Shown in pieces: positions 46,643 to 59,139 of a DNA stretch of 64,000 nucleotides. The stretch spans positions 16,667,264 to 16,731,263 of the forward strand of contig JACGWO010000005.1 of the NCBI GenBank assembly GCA_034509735.1, in the 5' to 3' direction. This stretch comes from Sesamum alatum (Eukaryota; Streptophyta; Magnoliopsida; Lamiales; Pedaliaceae). Each line of letters opens with the position of its first letter. The first letter of the stretch is position 1. Position numbers and translations under genes: made by a program. The notes beneath the pieces are model-generated. The model saw nothing but the letters and a program-made list of their open reading frames with translations. It did no database searches and was not told where the DNA came from.

Positions 46643-49107
46643 TGTTAGCACCCCCACAACATTACACTTTTTAATACCACGTAATTATAATACATCCTCC
46701 ATAATTTAAACCTGTTTCACAAAAAATTATATTAAAAGCAAATAAATCTCCAAAATACAAATCAACCAAAATCATATCGTAGTTATGTAGCTCAGAGATC
46801 TCCAACCCAAGATGTCACTGCTGACCCACCTTATAAGACTGGTAGCAGGGCTTGATGAATCCCAGCTTCAGCTAGTCCATTGTGACTTATATCCTGAAAA
46901 GTATGAACAAGGGATGAGCTTCCTACTCAATAAATATAGGCTATTAGTATATATATATATATAACATACACATGCGCACTAGGAGAAATTTCGGTGCAGT
47001 TGACACTAACCAACAATACTCCATCATTGCAATTATCACGGAATCACAAAATAACCAAACTAACAACCATAAATTGATACAATAACATAATATACTCAAA
47101 AACTACATTTTATTCTTTTAGGGCCCTGCTTACCCAAGTTTGGAGTACATACTCAATTGGTCTTTGTCGGTTATCATCCCCTCAAATAATAATATTCTCT
47201 TTTTTTCTCGTACCACACAACATACAGCTCGATAGATCCCTCATTATCAATAATACCACACAGCACACAGCTCTATGATATTCCCATTATCACATATCAC
47301 ACAAACCACAGCTTGTATTGATATGTCACATCATCTCTCTAGCCAATGACGGCACACAGCTCGTCATTTAGTTCATATTATCATAAGTCATTGCAGTTAT
47401 GGCCCCCCAATTTAGGTTTAAGTCATCTCTTTTATCTCAATTCAACAATATTCTCATCCTTAGTATCTCATATTCGTTTTCATTCATAATCAAAACCCCA
47501 ATCAATAACTTCACTTGTTCAATTTCATTTAAATCTTTAATAGAGTACACACACTCATCCATCTAACTTTCTGATACATCGCATTAAACCACATATAAAC
47601 AACATAATAACAAATTTCTCAAGGAAACCATATTAATCTAAACAAATACCCAATCATTAAAAATCATGTTACTAACAAATATATATACATATATATTCAT
47701 TACTAATACTTACCTTAATATCCAAGAAACGATTACGTTAATAGGAAGAGTTGTTCAGCCCTCCACTTTTATCCCCGTGCCTATAATAAATTATAATATG
47801 TATAATCAATTATATCGAAAAAATAAAATTACTAAATAATATATCGTATAATTTCACCGATCTTTAATATTTCACTTTATGTTGAAATTCAAACCTACGT
47901 TCATTTTTCGTCTCTAAAATAACTAGAACTAAAACTTCCTCGGTTATATATTCTAATTTATCAATTTGAACTCATAAGAAGAATTTATTTTATCAAACCC
48001 CACTATTTATGTAATCGTTTCTCTATAACATCCCTAAATGATTATTACAATACTCTATTTCCTTTTAATAAATACAATATTTCTCAAATATAATTCCTAA
48101 TATTTCTAAAACATAATTTTCTATTATTTCCTATAAACTTTTTTGTCAGTTCTCCACTATTATAATAATTATCTAACACTAGTACATAAAATTATGTATT
48201 TGATCATAACTCGATCAATTTTGATAATCTATTTATAACAACTACTAAATTTAAATAGGCTGAATAAATTTAATTTACTGGCTATAATATTCCAGTCCAA
48301 TTAAATATATACCCGAACACATAATTTGTATAAATGCTCAACTTCATTAAATTTTTCGGTTAAATAAATAAATCGGAGTACCAAAGTATTATTTAATTAA
48401 ATGCAGTAACCAAATTATAATTACATAAATTTATAATAATTTTTAAATTAAAATTTTTTACCTCTCGGGTCGGCCGATGCGTGCTTTTTAATGTGTGTGT
48501 GTTAGTGTGTGTGTTTTGTGCAAAGTGTGGGTGTGTTTGCTTTTTTTTTTCTCTCTTTTTGTTAATATATATATATTATATATATATATTTGTGTGTACA
48601 TATAAATAAATTAGGGAGGGGCGGTTCCTCCAATTCAAGCCATCACCACCTTGTTTTAAAAATTTCATTAAAATTATAATTTAGTCCCCAACTTTCATTA
48701 TATATATAGGGTTAAAGACCAATATACCCCCCTTGTTATTGGGAAAAATTCAATTTACCCCCTATGAAAAAAATAAAGTGCAAAACCACCCCCTTATATT
48801 TAGGACAATGATGCAATTTACCCCCTCGACGCGTAGTCGGTGCATTTTTCACGTTTCCCATTGTCTTTTCTTAATTTTTTAATTTATCAAAATTACATTT
48901 TTACCCTTATATTAAAACCATTAGATCTAATATCATTTGAGATGAACGATTTTTAGATCTCACAAACATTATTTATTAAATATATTAAAATTTTAAATAT
49001 ATATATAATTTTATATATTTTAAATTTTTAATATGGTTTAATTGTATATATTTATTTAAATAAAAAAATATTATTATATATTGTATATATATATAAGAGA
49101 TAGAGAG

Positions 49108-49530
49108 AGAGCGAGACGGAAAGAAGGAGGGCTGGAAAGCGGCGGCTGGCTGGTGGTCGTACGGGGCGCGGCAGCGGTCTGAAGGTGGCGGGCGGGAGTG
49201 GTTTTAGATCTGGAGAGGGGGAGGGGTTGCAAGCGGCGAGTCGGTTAGGGAGGCTTCGTCCGCGCGGTGGGTGGGTGGACAAGGGGTTTCAGTCGGGGGA
49301 AGGCGACGGCGTGGAGGCGGGGGAGTGCGGACGGCGAAGGTCTATGGTGGCGGCGGGTGAAGGCTCTATGGGTGGCGGCGGTGAAGGCTGCGCTGGGGCT
49401 GGCGCAGGCGAAGGCAAGGCCAGAGGTTGGGGCGAGGCAGCGAACAGAGCGGGGTGGCGCGACGGGCGGGGCATGGGCCGCGCCCGGCGAACGAGAGGCT
49501 TGAGGGGCAGCGGGTTGGCGGCGGTAATAC
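49108..49530 (+). other. GC-rich island inside the Mutator-like element
   Basis: About 420 bp rich in GGCGG, GGGG and GGTGAAGGC words, between AT-rich flanks. Five overlapping frames are open (for example 49185-49559 plus and 49532-49245 minus), which is expected from few AT-rich stop codons. The encoded strings are Gly/Ala/Arg-rich on plus and Pro/Ala-rich on minus, with no domain I recognise. It could be a captured gene or CpG-island fragment. Confidence 0.5.
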
Positions 49531-49592
49531 ATATATATTTATGTATATGTTATATATAATATATAAATATCATATTTATATTGTAGTGAATA

Positions 49593-49614
49593 AATAATAA
49601 TAATAATAATAATA
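49593..49614 (+). repeat. (AAT)n microsatellite
   Basis: About seven AAT trinucleotides, just outside the GC-rich block and within the Mutator-like element. Confidence 0.85.
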
Positions 49615-50108
49615 ACTATATATATATAATAATGCAATACCTGGGACCATTGATCATATTTAATCTTAGCCATCCATTTCAATTAATTTGTAATAACTAT
49701 TGGATCGATTTTGTAAATAAAAATCTAACCGTTCAAAATTTAAGATATAAAAGATAATATATTTGGTCAAAAATGATTAAAAAGTCGTCTGTTTGGGGAC
49801 GCGTGTAATACACCCCTAGCCAGGGGGGTAAATTGTATCATTTCTAAAAAATTATAAGAGGGTTTCTTGCACTTTGTTGTTTTCACAAGGGGGTAAATTT
49901 AAACTTTTTCAATAACACAGGGGGTAAATTGTATTTTACCCTTATATATAAATTGACCACAAATGTTCTATAAAGCTCCGATTTAGCCCTTCAAATTTAA
50001 TATATATTTAAAATTTCTACCTATAACTTATAATATATTCAAAACTATCTTTTCTTAATTAAATACCAATTAAGCCTCTTAATTAAGTATAGAAATCTAT
50101 GGACGTCA

Positions 50109-50790
50109 TTAAAAAAAAAATTTCTCCTCTCCTAATTAAAAATTTCGTTCCTCGAAATTTAATTAACTTATCGCTTCGAGGAATGAATAAGGTATTTTAC
50201 TTTTATATTCTCCTCAACCTCTCAAATTGTTTTCTTTTGGAGAGTAAATAAATTAATCTTTTTTTTTTTTTTTTACCAATTATGAAGATATCTCTGGAGT
50301 TATTTCATAATTTATTTACGCTCTGATCCAAAATCATTTTTTTTTTGCTCTTCTATACATACGTTATTTCTCTTCAATATCTATCTCGGATTCATGTTCA
50401 TGTACTTGTGACAGTTCTGCTGATAATACTAATTGATACGCTAGTTGGTCTAATTCTCTTTGTAATCTCGCACGTGTAAATATATTTTCCGACTCAACTT
50501 TTCTTACTCACCAAATTTCAAATTTTCCTTTCCCCCTAAGATACCCGCAAAAAAATTTCTTGCCTATCTCATACTTCACTCTCTTGGGTGTTTGTCAAAT
50601 TAATTTTTTCTACCAATCTTATACTGTTTTCCAACACCTTTTTAGCTATTCGTATATTGTCTATCGTCTCTTGCACTAATTCACGGACCTACAGTTTTCT
50701 TAATCTCTTAATATCCCAATATATTGAACACCGATATTTTCTTTCACACAAAGCTTTTATACGGGGAAATCATTAGTATATACAAATTAC
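50109..50790 (-). pseudogene. Gypsy integrase C-terminal region and purine tract remnant
   Basis: The complement retains a LAYQLVLSAELSQVHEHE-like string (about 50455-50400), typical of the C-terminal part of gypsy polyproteins before the 'FHVS' motif. Upstream are residues recalling the SPFKG..RFGKKGKL region (about 50590-50520). Stops and frameshifts abound. The TTTCGAGGAACGAAATTT stretch and purine tract follow next to the LTR. A chromodomain cannot be seen clearly. Confidence 0.65.
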
Positions 50791-51260
50791 ATCAATAGTA
50801 GGTGCTTATGGATAATTTTCCTAAACTCAATTGTGCATTCTCATAATATCTTCCGAGATCTTAATTGTTCTTTTCGATTTTTCATCTGGTTGAGAATGAT
50901 ATATTGTGGTGAAATGTAATTTTACAGTTAATGCTCTGTATGAACTTTCCCCAAAAAGTGTGAAGAAATCAAGGATCTCTATATAATATTATAGAAGTAA
51001 GTGTATTCATGCAATTTTAAAATTTTTTGAAATGTTACAACTCAACTAATTTATTCAAAAGAATTCACTTTTGTCCGCCATAGGTAATAAATGGTAGATT
51101 TAATCAGTCCATTTCCACAATTACTCAAATAACATCATGTTTTCTAAACGTACATAGCAACCCAATGACCAAATCCATAGTAATCTTTCTTATTCTCATT
51201 CATGTATAGATTAAAGGGTCGAAACTTATTTGCTAATGCTTGATACTTTTAGTCATACCG
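50790..51260 (-). pseudogene. Gypsy integrase core remnant
   Basis: The complement reads FTTIYHSQPDEKSKRTIKI followed by EDIMR (about 50925-50850), the region around the catalytic Glu of gypsy integrases (H-PQTDGQSER type). There, Asp-Glu-Lys-Ser-Lys replaces the usual residues, so the catalytic Glu appears changed to Lys. Further upstream are weaker traces of the second-Asp segment. Integrase inserts element DNA; this relic cannot. Confidence 0.7.
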
Positions 51261-51269
51261 TCCATTCCC

Positions 51270-52600
51270 TATATGTCACATTAGTTCATTTTCACGTATC
51301 AAACACACTATGTCCCCCAAGAATTCTTATTATATTTTCAATCATACTTCAACCCAAACTTTTAGCATTGTCACGACACCATAAGGGATCTATACCGACA
51401 TGATCAAGGACAAAAATTCCTAGTGAGTACTTTAATTGTAATAAATCGCATACTGGTTGGCGCCCCCCAACAGTGATTATAACAACCTAAAAAGTCCCAA
51501 ATAACTCAAAGCTTTTGATCCTCTATTCTAATATTATGCATTTACTTGCTAACAAGTTAAGTATTTAGTCACTAGTCCTGCTCCATCCTTTCTCATCGTT
51601 CTACCACTAGTAGTAGGATTTTAGATTTCAATACATTTTTAATGTACCAAGATACCTGATATGATGTATTGTAGACTTTCTATATGATCTCATCTCTGTA
51701 ACCCATCCATCATATACACAACCTCGCCCCCACATTCACTATCACCCCATTCGTCCTTATTAACAATTTGGCTTTTTTACCCTAGTCTATTTTCTCTAAC
51801 CTCCGTAATAAAAAAAAAAAAAAAGGATCTAACTGGATCTTAATAGTTTCATCACTACTTATTTCTACTACCTATCAAGTTTCAAGATATTCTTCCCACG
51901 TGTACTAAATATAGTCCCAATGTATGAATAATAAAATTATATACAACCAAACTCACTTCATCATTTTCCTCTCATACCTCAAGATTCATCCATGATTAAG
52001 AATTATATTAGTTAGCTCTAAACTCAACATTCATTTTTCTTATATCTCATCAATATAATTTCACAAAAATTATCAAACCTAAACCCAAGTATCTCTAGTA
52101 TATTGGAATTGCAAAATTTATTGAGCACCAACAATATCATCTCATCTATCTATAGATACTACAAAAGTTCAAATCATTTCTTAAGGCATTCTAATAATAA
52201 ACTTATGTAAAAAATTAGTTGGTAGTCTTTAATCCCAAGACACCTATTACAAATTGACCATCACTATTAATGATTGCTAATATCTGAATTTTGTTAGACA
52301 ATCAATACCACGCTTATTACATAAGTTCATTTCTAAATATCAAATATAGTATGTCTCCAAGGATCCTTATCAAATTGAGTACCACTATTGAAGAAAATTT
52401 TAATATTGTCACAACCTGAAGAATACTATCATAGTAAGATTCAGTGACATAAGTGACCAGCTTAGTACTCCAATCGTAGTAAATAGTAATCAGTTGGTCA
52501 CCCAACAATGATTCGTCACAATTTCAATATTGAACAAATTCAAACATCCCAAAATAACTTAGACATTTGAAGCTCTACACTGATTCAATAATTAACTTAT
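51270..52600 (-). repeat. Diverged direct duplication within gypsy internal region
   Basis: Segments 51270-51510 and 52310-52560 resemble each other in order: TTCAT..TATCAAA..A.TATGTC.CC, then TATTGTCACAAC-like, then a TTGG(C/T)..CCCAACA(G/A)TGATT stretch. They are in the same orientation and about 1.04 kb apart. The extra kilobase explains why integrase and RNase H relics lie farther apart than in typical gypsy elements. Confidence 0.55.
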
Positions 52601-52859
52601 GCATTAGGTCTGAAGATCTTATCCTAGTATAACCAAGACAGTAGTTAGCTTAACTTGCGAAGTTGCTAACAAAGATGCTACATAATGAACCTCTAACTTC
52701 ACATTCATTGTCTCATTTCTAGTAGCAATGTCACATTATGACTTTCCAATTTAACCAAGGTGATTGAACTTTTCATACTCAGTACATTTGCTACTATATT
52801 CACCTGTCCCAAAATGATTAATCGATATTACAATTATTATCCTTTAACTATTTTATCCA

Positions 52860-53641
52860 CCCATACGTCTCAAGTTCAACTCTTTCTATGTCAAAACATA
52901 CCTTGACTCTTATAATCAGTGAAAATCTTAAATCTTTTCCCAAATAAATAGCGTCTCTCAATCCTCAATGCATGTATATTTATTGTTAGCTCCAATCATG
53001 CTTATGTAATTTAACTAGTGGTTCCTTAATTGACGAGATTCATACGAAACCACCCTCCTATTTTGCACTAGTACACACCTTAAACCTCATTTGAAAGCAT
53101 CTGCATACCCTGCGTATCCACCACTACAAGAGGATTGAACTAAATTTAGAGTTGATGTCAACCTCTCGTTAATTCATCAAAACTTTGTTGACACTACTCA
53201 GTCTAACGAAAAAACTACCCATTTTCTTAATAACTTTATCAAAGATCGACAATTATGGAGATTTCCTATAACAACCGGCTAATGCTAAGAAACTTTGGAC
53301 TTCAACCCCATATTTCTGTATTCTCCCATTCCGTAATAGCTTTTACCTTTGGCAGGATCAGACCTGACACCATCTCTAGACATTGCATATCTGAAAAAAC
53401 TACCTAATTCACCCAAAATCAGATTTACTCAACTAGAATACAACTCCTTGTCTTTGAGATCTGCAACACTAGTTCAAATATTGTTCATGCTCTACCCTAC
53501 TCTTCGAATACATTAAGACATCGTCTATAGAAACTATCACAAAGTGACCTAAGCATTCTTAAATTTAAGGTTTGATTCATCAACCTCGTGAACGACACCT
53601 ATACATTTGTCAATCAAAATGGCAGCACTAAAACTCATAAT
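52860..53641 (-). pseudogene. Gypsy RT and RNase H remnant
   Basis: The complement retains a VSIDDVLMYSKSRVEHEQYL-like block (about 53553-53494), equivalent to the RT catalytic FIDD region with Asp-Asp preserved, then MSRDGVRSDPAKG (about 53384-53345). The RNase H part reads SGGYAGYADAF (about 53128-53095) and QNRRVVSYESRQLR (about 53069-53028). Many stops interrupt it. The RT N-terminal half is cut off by the copia LTR starting at 53642. Confidence 0.82.
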
Positions 53642-54844
53642 TGAAAGAATCGGTATGGCCTGGGAACGTGGCGGAAGCGTAAAATAAAAGAAATTTAAAA
53701 ACGATTTCAAAGGGGTGTTCCCTTTGAATTCCTGGCATTCGGTGTATTCAAAAGCATCATAACATACAGAAAAAATATGCTTGAACTTGTGGCTAGAGGA
53801 GGAAATAAAAAAGGTACAATAATTTAAATAGTAACATTACCTTTTCGTTTCACATGTAGAACTGCAACAAACTTTCATTCCCTTTTCGTTCCTTTTTCCG
53901 TTCGCCTTAGGATTCAAATTAGAACCCCTCTAATTTGTCCACACCACACTTATGAAAGCAAATCTAGATCTACTGCTAGGTAGAAGCTAGATTAAGGAAG
54001 AAACGAAATACGTATTACACTATTGATTAGTGTATACGTATTTCTCATGTTCTCAACTTGAATCTAATTCAAAGAGAACTCAAAGAAGGAGAGAAAAATG
54101 GAGGAAATTTCGTGGCTTGTGTGCAAGAGAGTGCAAGTTGGGGAGTTGAAAAGTGTATACATGTGTTGTGTAGTTGTAGGTAGTTTCCAAAACCACCTAC
54201 ACACTAATGCACAACTTGTGCTCAACCTCCAACCATGTTCGCACAATATGTGGACCACCTAGCCATCATGGCTAGCCACATCATTGCTTACATGGAGAAC
54301 TTTCAACTCCTCTTAAACTTGCATCAAACCTTTGAGCTTTGATTTCAAGTCATGGACCGATTTTGACCGGTCTTGATTTAATCAAATTAAATCAAGTGAT
54401 CCATAGGTTCTAAATTAATCCAATTAATTTAAAACCTATTGAAATCCAAAAGTTTATTTAATCCAATTGAATAAACGTAAGCTCAATTGATCCAATCAAT
54501 TAATTAAATGAAACCCAATAAATTAATCCAATTAATTTAAAGGTATTAAGCCCAAAATTAATTAATTCAATTAATTAATTCTTGAGCCATCCATCCAATG
54601 CATGTTCCCAATAAATGATCCAATCATTTATATTCTCTTTGAATTAATTTAATCCAATTAAATTAATCCCAAATTAATTTCCACTACGTCCATAGTGATT
54701 TGTGTGTGACTCTTTAGGTTCACCCTCAGCTAACTTGGGCTTGTGTCCAACACAATTGATTAATTAAATTACATTAAATTTAATTATTTCTGATTAACCA
54801 TTAATCATTAAATGCCCGTTACCATGGGTGGCCGTCTAGCTACG
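53642..54844 (-). mobile_element. Copia LTR fragment (family G-like), interrupted
   Basis: In reverse this is the last 1.2 kb of an LTR like the solo LTR at 16337-18519, ending CTTTCA at 53642. It breaks off inside the shared LTR box at 54844, where the family C element begins. The remainder should lie beyond the nested elements, right of the window. Confidence 0.85.
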
Positions 54845-56826
54845 TGTTAGAACAGGTGACCATGTAAGCCAATTTTGGTGGGAATATGTAACCTATGTCT
54901 AGACAATTTCAGGTGTTTGATAAATCATTTATGAATAAAGAAGTGAAAATTCATATGGCAAACACTTTGTTTACGTTCACTTATATCTACTATTACATAC
55001 CTGTTCACTACGCAAACAAAGCCCATGGACTGAGAATTGATTTCGGGACTGGCACTACGCTTGGAGGTAGGTCCATGAAATCAGTCTTACCGAATCAGTC
55101 CGGAAATCTCCAAGTCAAGGAATCTCGAAAATGGGTACCGAGATTCCCCTTGAGACTTGAACTAAGCATCTGCTGTCGTATTCATCGACGGGTGACGAAG
55201 GTCGTCTAAGCAGTGTTAGTAGGTTAGCATGCTAGGAAGCAGCTGACTGAGGTGACTCGCGGGAACCGTCTTACGGAGGACCTTGAGTATGGTCAGCAAG
55301 GTACGACGTGTATTCCCGTTTCCAATGGTACAGGTCAAGTCCTTTGACTTGAGAACTGCTGAGTTTACCTGTACATCAGGTCTGTATCTTAGATATGGTG
55401 AAAGATTGCCAAAATACTCTTGAGTAGTCATAAGCCATGTCTAGTGCAGCTCTGGTGTACAGCGTGACAGTAGTTTCCAAGAAAGGATCTGTCTCCTGTC
55501 AAAAGACATTGACAGTTGAGTCTCATGTATGCTCTGTGTCTTGTCCCTAAAATCTGTGGCCACAGTAACTGAACATAAGGGAAGGTTTCCCTTGCGGCGT
55601 TTACTAAGGACAGACCGACACTTAGGTCCAAAATGGGTACCTGCATTTTCCGTGCCCTAGACCCTAAGTGATGAGGCCGAAGACAGAAGGACCAAGTGTA
55701 CTGTTAGAGCCTAAATGTTCATCCCCGAATATTTCACCTAGTCTCTAGTGCCATGGACCGTTGCTAGATGGCCACCCATGGTAACGGACGGATTCTAGGA
55801 ATCCGACCAAGTCTAGCTGAAAGGTGAACCTAAAGAGTCACACACTATCCACACACACATTTAGTATTTAATTTGGAATTAAATATTGGAGTAAAGGAAT
55901 GATTAAATTGGATTTAATCGGGTCCTGTATTTTCTTTGAGAATTAATTCCTTCTATTAGATAAAGGGAATTAAATTAATAAATTGGATTTATTAAGGGAA
56001 TTAATTTAATGGGCCTAGAATAAATATTAATATTTATGTATTATATTTATTTGGCCTTTTGGAATATTTAATAGGATTTAAATATTCCATTAAATTAAAT
56101 TCATGGTTGAGATTTAATGGGAGAGATGAAAGGCTAGGATTGAATTTGACAAAGGTCAAATTCTACTTTGACTAAGACTTTGACTAGGTCAAAATCCTAG
56201 TCAAATTAAGCTTCTAAAGAATTGAAGTTTAAAGAGGATTAAACACCTCCTCTATATATACCCCTAGCCTTGCACCTTTTGAAGGATGATGAAATTCCAA
56301 CACACACCAACTCGGCTCTCTCCCTCTCCCCTCTCGTCCGCCCCCTCTCTCTCTTAGCAAGAAAATAATTCTTGTTCTTTTGTTCTTGGAACATTAGAAC
56401 ATTGATGAATCAATACGTTAATTCATAATGTGTTGTTGATTCATCAACTCCAATAAATTACATACTTGTTCGTTGCTAGCACGATGTGCAAGATACGTGG
56501 GTGGATCGTGTGTCACGATTTGGAGGGTCTCAAGAACGAGATCTTGTGCAAAACGGGGAACAACGCTTGTAGCCGTTGAAGACAAAAACGACAACGGGTA
56601 GGTCCTTAGTTTACGTTTTCGCCTCTTTTATTTTTCAACCCTATGGCCTCCATGATTTTGTATATTGTTAATTCATGAGATACACCAAACACCCAGAAAA
56701 TTTCAAGGCACACCCCTTGAAACGTGTTCTTTATTTTAAAAGCATGTTTTAAATTCCGCAATTTTATTTTCTACCGCGCTTTCCGCATTCGCGCAATTTT
56801 CCCGGGACGATCCACGCATTCTTTCA
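54845..56826 (+). mobile_element. Family C 5' LTR (1982 bp)
   Basis: Starts TGTTAGAACAGGTGACC and ends CTTTCA, one base from the primer site. It has the shared LTR box at about 55750-55790 and a TATATATA box at 56253-56260. It has no multi-unit AT-rich array like that of family A. The partial reverse LTR at 10859-12398 is of the same family. Confidence 0.92.
56253..56260 (+). promoter_or_regulatory. TATA box of family C LTR
   Basis: TATATATA, about 570 bp before the LTR end, the same distance as the TATA boxes of family A LTRs. Confidence 0.55.
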
Positions 56827-56827
56827 G

Positions 56828-56839
56828 TGGTATCAGAGC
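56828..56839 (+). promoter_or_regulatory. Primer-binding site (initiator Met-tRNA type)
   Basis: TGGTATCAGAGC, followed by CCGGTTCGGTG as in the family A element. Confidence 0.93.
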
Positions 56840-59139
56840 CCGGTTCGGTGCATAGGCCTAGGGTTTATGTGCGTTTTCAGCATGAAACGTGGTTTTGGCA
56901 TGTTTTAATTAAATCTTGATTTTCTTGATTATTTAAAGCATGTCGTTTTATTGCTTTCAATTCGTGTGAATCTCTGCAAATTGGTATTTTTTCTGTTTTT
57001 CTTGGGAAACGGGCTGGAAAAAATTGAACGAAAAAACGAGAAACACCGCAACCGGCCAGCCGGGAGGGCTGACCGCTCGCAGCCATGCGCTGCCGGCAGG
57101 GCAGACGCGCGTAGGCAAGGGAAGCCTGCGTGCGCCCGCCCAGCCGGTTGCACTGGCTGCGCGCAGGCGCGCACGCAGGGCGGCGCCTCCAGGCACGCAC
57201 GCGCGCACGCGGACGAGGGTGTCTGCGCGCCCGCGCCCGGAAGCGCGCTCATTGCGCGCGCGGGGTTTCGCGGACGAGCACCAGGCGGCGCCGCCAGCGC
57301 GCGCACGCACACAGACAAAAGGTGTCTACGCGCGCGCGCCCGGTAGGCGCGCCTAGTGCGCGTCTGCGCGCGCACTGCACAGGCGTAGGAGCGCGGCTGG
57401 CAACCAGCAGGCTAGCGCGCGCGCGAGGCAGGGAGCCTGCGCGCGCGCGACGGCCTGCCGGAACACCAGGCCGCGCAGCACGCTGCTGGCCAGGCGCGCG
57501 CGCACGCAGGCAGGGGCCTGCGCGCGCAAGGGCGGCAGGCTGAGCCTGCTGCCCTGTGCACACGCCGGCAGGCTGCTGCCGGTGGCGCGGCGGCCGGTGC
57601 TGCTACTAGGATTTTAAACCCTAGTATTGTTTTCTTTTTATTTTTTAATTTATTTTCAGTTTTAATTTTGAATTAATTCTGAAAATTCGTTTTTGGGTTC
57701 AATTTTGCCTAATTTTCTAAAGACATTATTTTAGGAGTAAAATATATTGAATTTGGAATCCTGGGGTTATTTTACTTAAAATAATGAGGAAAGGTTTTTC
57801 TAAAACGAGAAAATACTGTTACCAATATTTGTGTTTCATTTTTCACACGTTACGCACATGTTCATTTATTTCTTATCTTGAATGATTATGATTGGAAATC
57901 ATTGAATTGTTGGTTATTGTAATTATGTGATTAGATCATGTGATTATGTGTGTTGGATGGAAATGGATGATCATGAGCCCTAGACCGAATGTATGGTTTA
58001 ATTTTCTGTTGGGGCCGTGTGCCTCTTTTACTGCTTTCTCCTTCTCTCTTTCTAGTTACCTTGGAATAATAAGGCATTCTACCTCCCTCCTTATGTATTC
58101 CCCCCGAGTTTTCGCTGGGGTTTCTATTTTTAATATGTAATGAGAGTAGAATAGGAGTAAGGTTTCTATTTTTTGTAATTGGTGGAGAAAAAGGAAGGAC
58201 CACATGGAGAGCCCAGACGGGAGGTCCCTTGGAGTTTTCCATGAAGTGAAGAAAGAGAAAAGAGACCAAGGCCCATCAGCATGATGATTGGGTTACTATT
58301 AATGTAATAGTATAGGACCAACCCTAGATTGACCATAGATCCACTGCGGGCTCAGTGGGTCGTATAGGATTCGGGCTCGTGATCATCCAACAGGGGCGTG
58401 CTAGGCTTTAATTTTACATGTGGTTATTATGATGGATGAATGGGTTTTTTAGTTGTCATATAACTGCTATGGATGGTTTCATTTACACATTATGGATGAA
58501 TGTGTGAATGTTTATTTATTATGAGATCTCGGTCATTTACTACTCTCACATTAGTTGGACCAATGTTGAAATATTAGACCCTAGACAAAATGGACATGAA
58601 CTCTATGAGTTTGTCCATGCCTTCTAATCCATGGCATAGTGAGGAAGCTGATTTAGGTCAATAGAGTGGTCTCACGAGTCGTGGCACGTTATTGTACTTT
58701 AAAAGAAGCTGCACTATGTCATGAACGAAAAATGGGCTGCTATTACCTGTCTCACGAGTCGTGGGGGTACCAGTGGGTCTGTGCCTCGGTCGATTGGGTT
58801 GGGTCTAACGCCCAATTAGCATGATTCGCTTGGAGTCCTTGGGATCATGTGAAAGGGTGAGGCAATAATCTTGGGAATCTCGTGGAACGAGAATGGTATG
58901 GAATACCTCCCACAGGATTTTCCATGCGAATCGTAAAAGGGGGTATGGGGAAAAATCGCTGTGGATCCCAAGCCCACTAGGAAAGGATTTCCCAAAAATC
59001 ACATTTGAGAGTACCGTGTTTTCGTATAAATAGTGGGAGGATTAAATGACTAAAGACCAGGCATTTAATTATTTTTATCAAACCACCGTCTTTTATTTTC
59101 TGCTGATCGCGCGCTGTTTTCTAAAATGTAGATTTAAAA
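56840..59139 (+). other. Long structured leader of family C element
   Basis: 2.3 kb with the largest GC-rich tract (57040-57605), the ACTGCGGGCTCAGTGGG segment near 58341, two TCTCACGAGTCGTGG motifs (58668-58688 and 58748-58764) and the CTCGTGGAACGAG motif near 58879. The spacing of the motifs relative to gag resembles that in family A. Confidence 0.7.
57040..57605 (+). repeat. Expanded GC-rich CGCG tract in leader
   Basis: About 565 bp, very GC-rich, with repeated words such as GCGCGCGCG, GCAGGC, AGCCTGCG and CGCGCACGC. Several halves are mutually inverted (GCCTGCGCGCGC versus GCGCGCAGGC), so strong hairpins are expected in RNA. All six frames are largely open, giving Arg/Ala-rich strings without recognisable domains. 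This is composition, not evidence of genes. Confidence 0.8.

Larger units (their letters stand above)
48709..49941. mobile_element. Mutator-like (MULE) non-autonomous element, 1233 bp, GC-rich cargo
   Basis: Long inverted ends: left 48709-48834 starts GGGTTAAAGACCAATATACC; the right end complement (49941-49799) starts GGGTAAAATACAATTTACCC. Both carry CAATTTACCCCC, AAAGTGCAA and an inner ACGCGT. The flanking 9-mers are ATATATATA and TTATATATA (8 of 9), the TSD length of Mutator elements, although the AT-repeat site makes this weaker. No transposase is present. The interior has a sharply GC-rich block (49108-49530), as in Pack-MULEs that capture gene pieces. Confidence 0.78.
46643..50108 (-). 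mobile_element. Gypsy 3' LTR, hosting a Mutator-like element
   Basis: In reverse it starts TGACGTCCATAG after the purine tract and ends GGGGGTGCTAACA at 46643, at the rbcL break. Without the insert at 48709-49941 it is about 2.2 kb. The left boundary is well supported. The right boundary is inferred from the purine tract and a TG start. Confidence 0.65.
46643..53641 (-). mobile_element. Ty3/gypsy element, decayed, reverse
   Basis: In reverse: RT-RNase H relic (53641 to about 52860), long connecting region, integrase relic (about 51250-50790), C-terminal integrase region, purine tract with the TTTCGAGGA(A)CGAAATTT signature (about 50140-50167), then a 3' LTR (50108-46643). The left end is fixed by interruption of rbcL. 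The element's 5' half is missing: a copia LTR begins at 53642 inside RT. Motifs suit a Tekay/Del-like chromovirus, but the lineage is tentative. Confidence 0.8.

Noticed and set aside
56929..57563. Several long overlapping frames on both strands of the GC-rich tract
   Set aside because: All frames are open because stop codons are rare in such GC-rich sequence. The encoded strings are Arg/Ala/Pro-rich without recognisable domains, and the tract length varies among copies.
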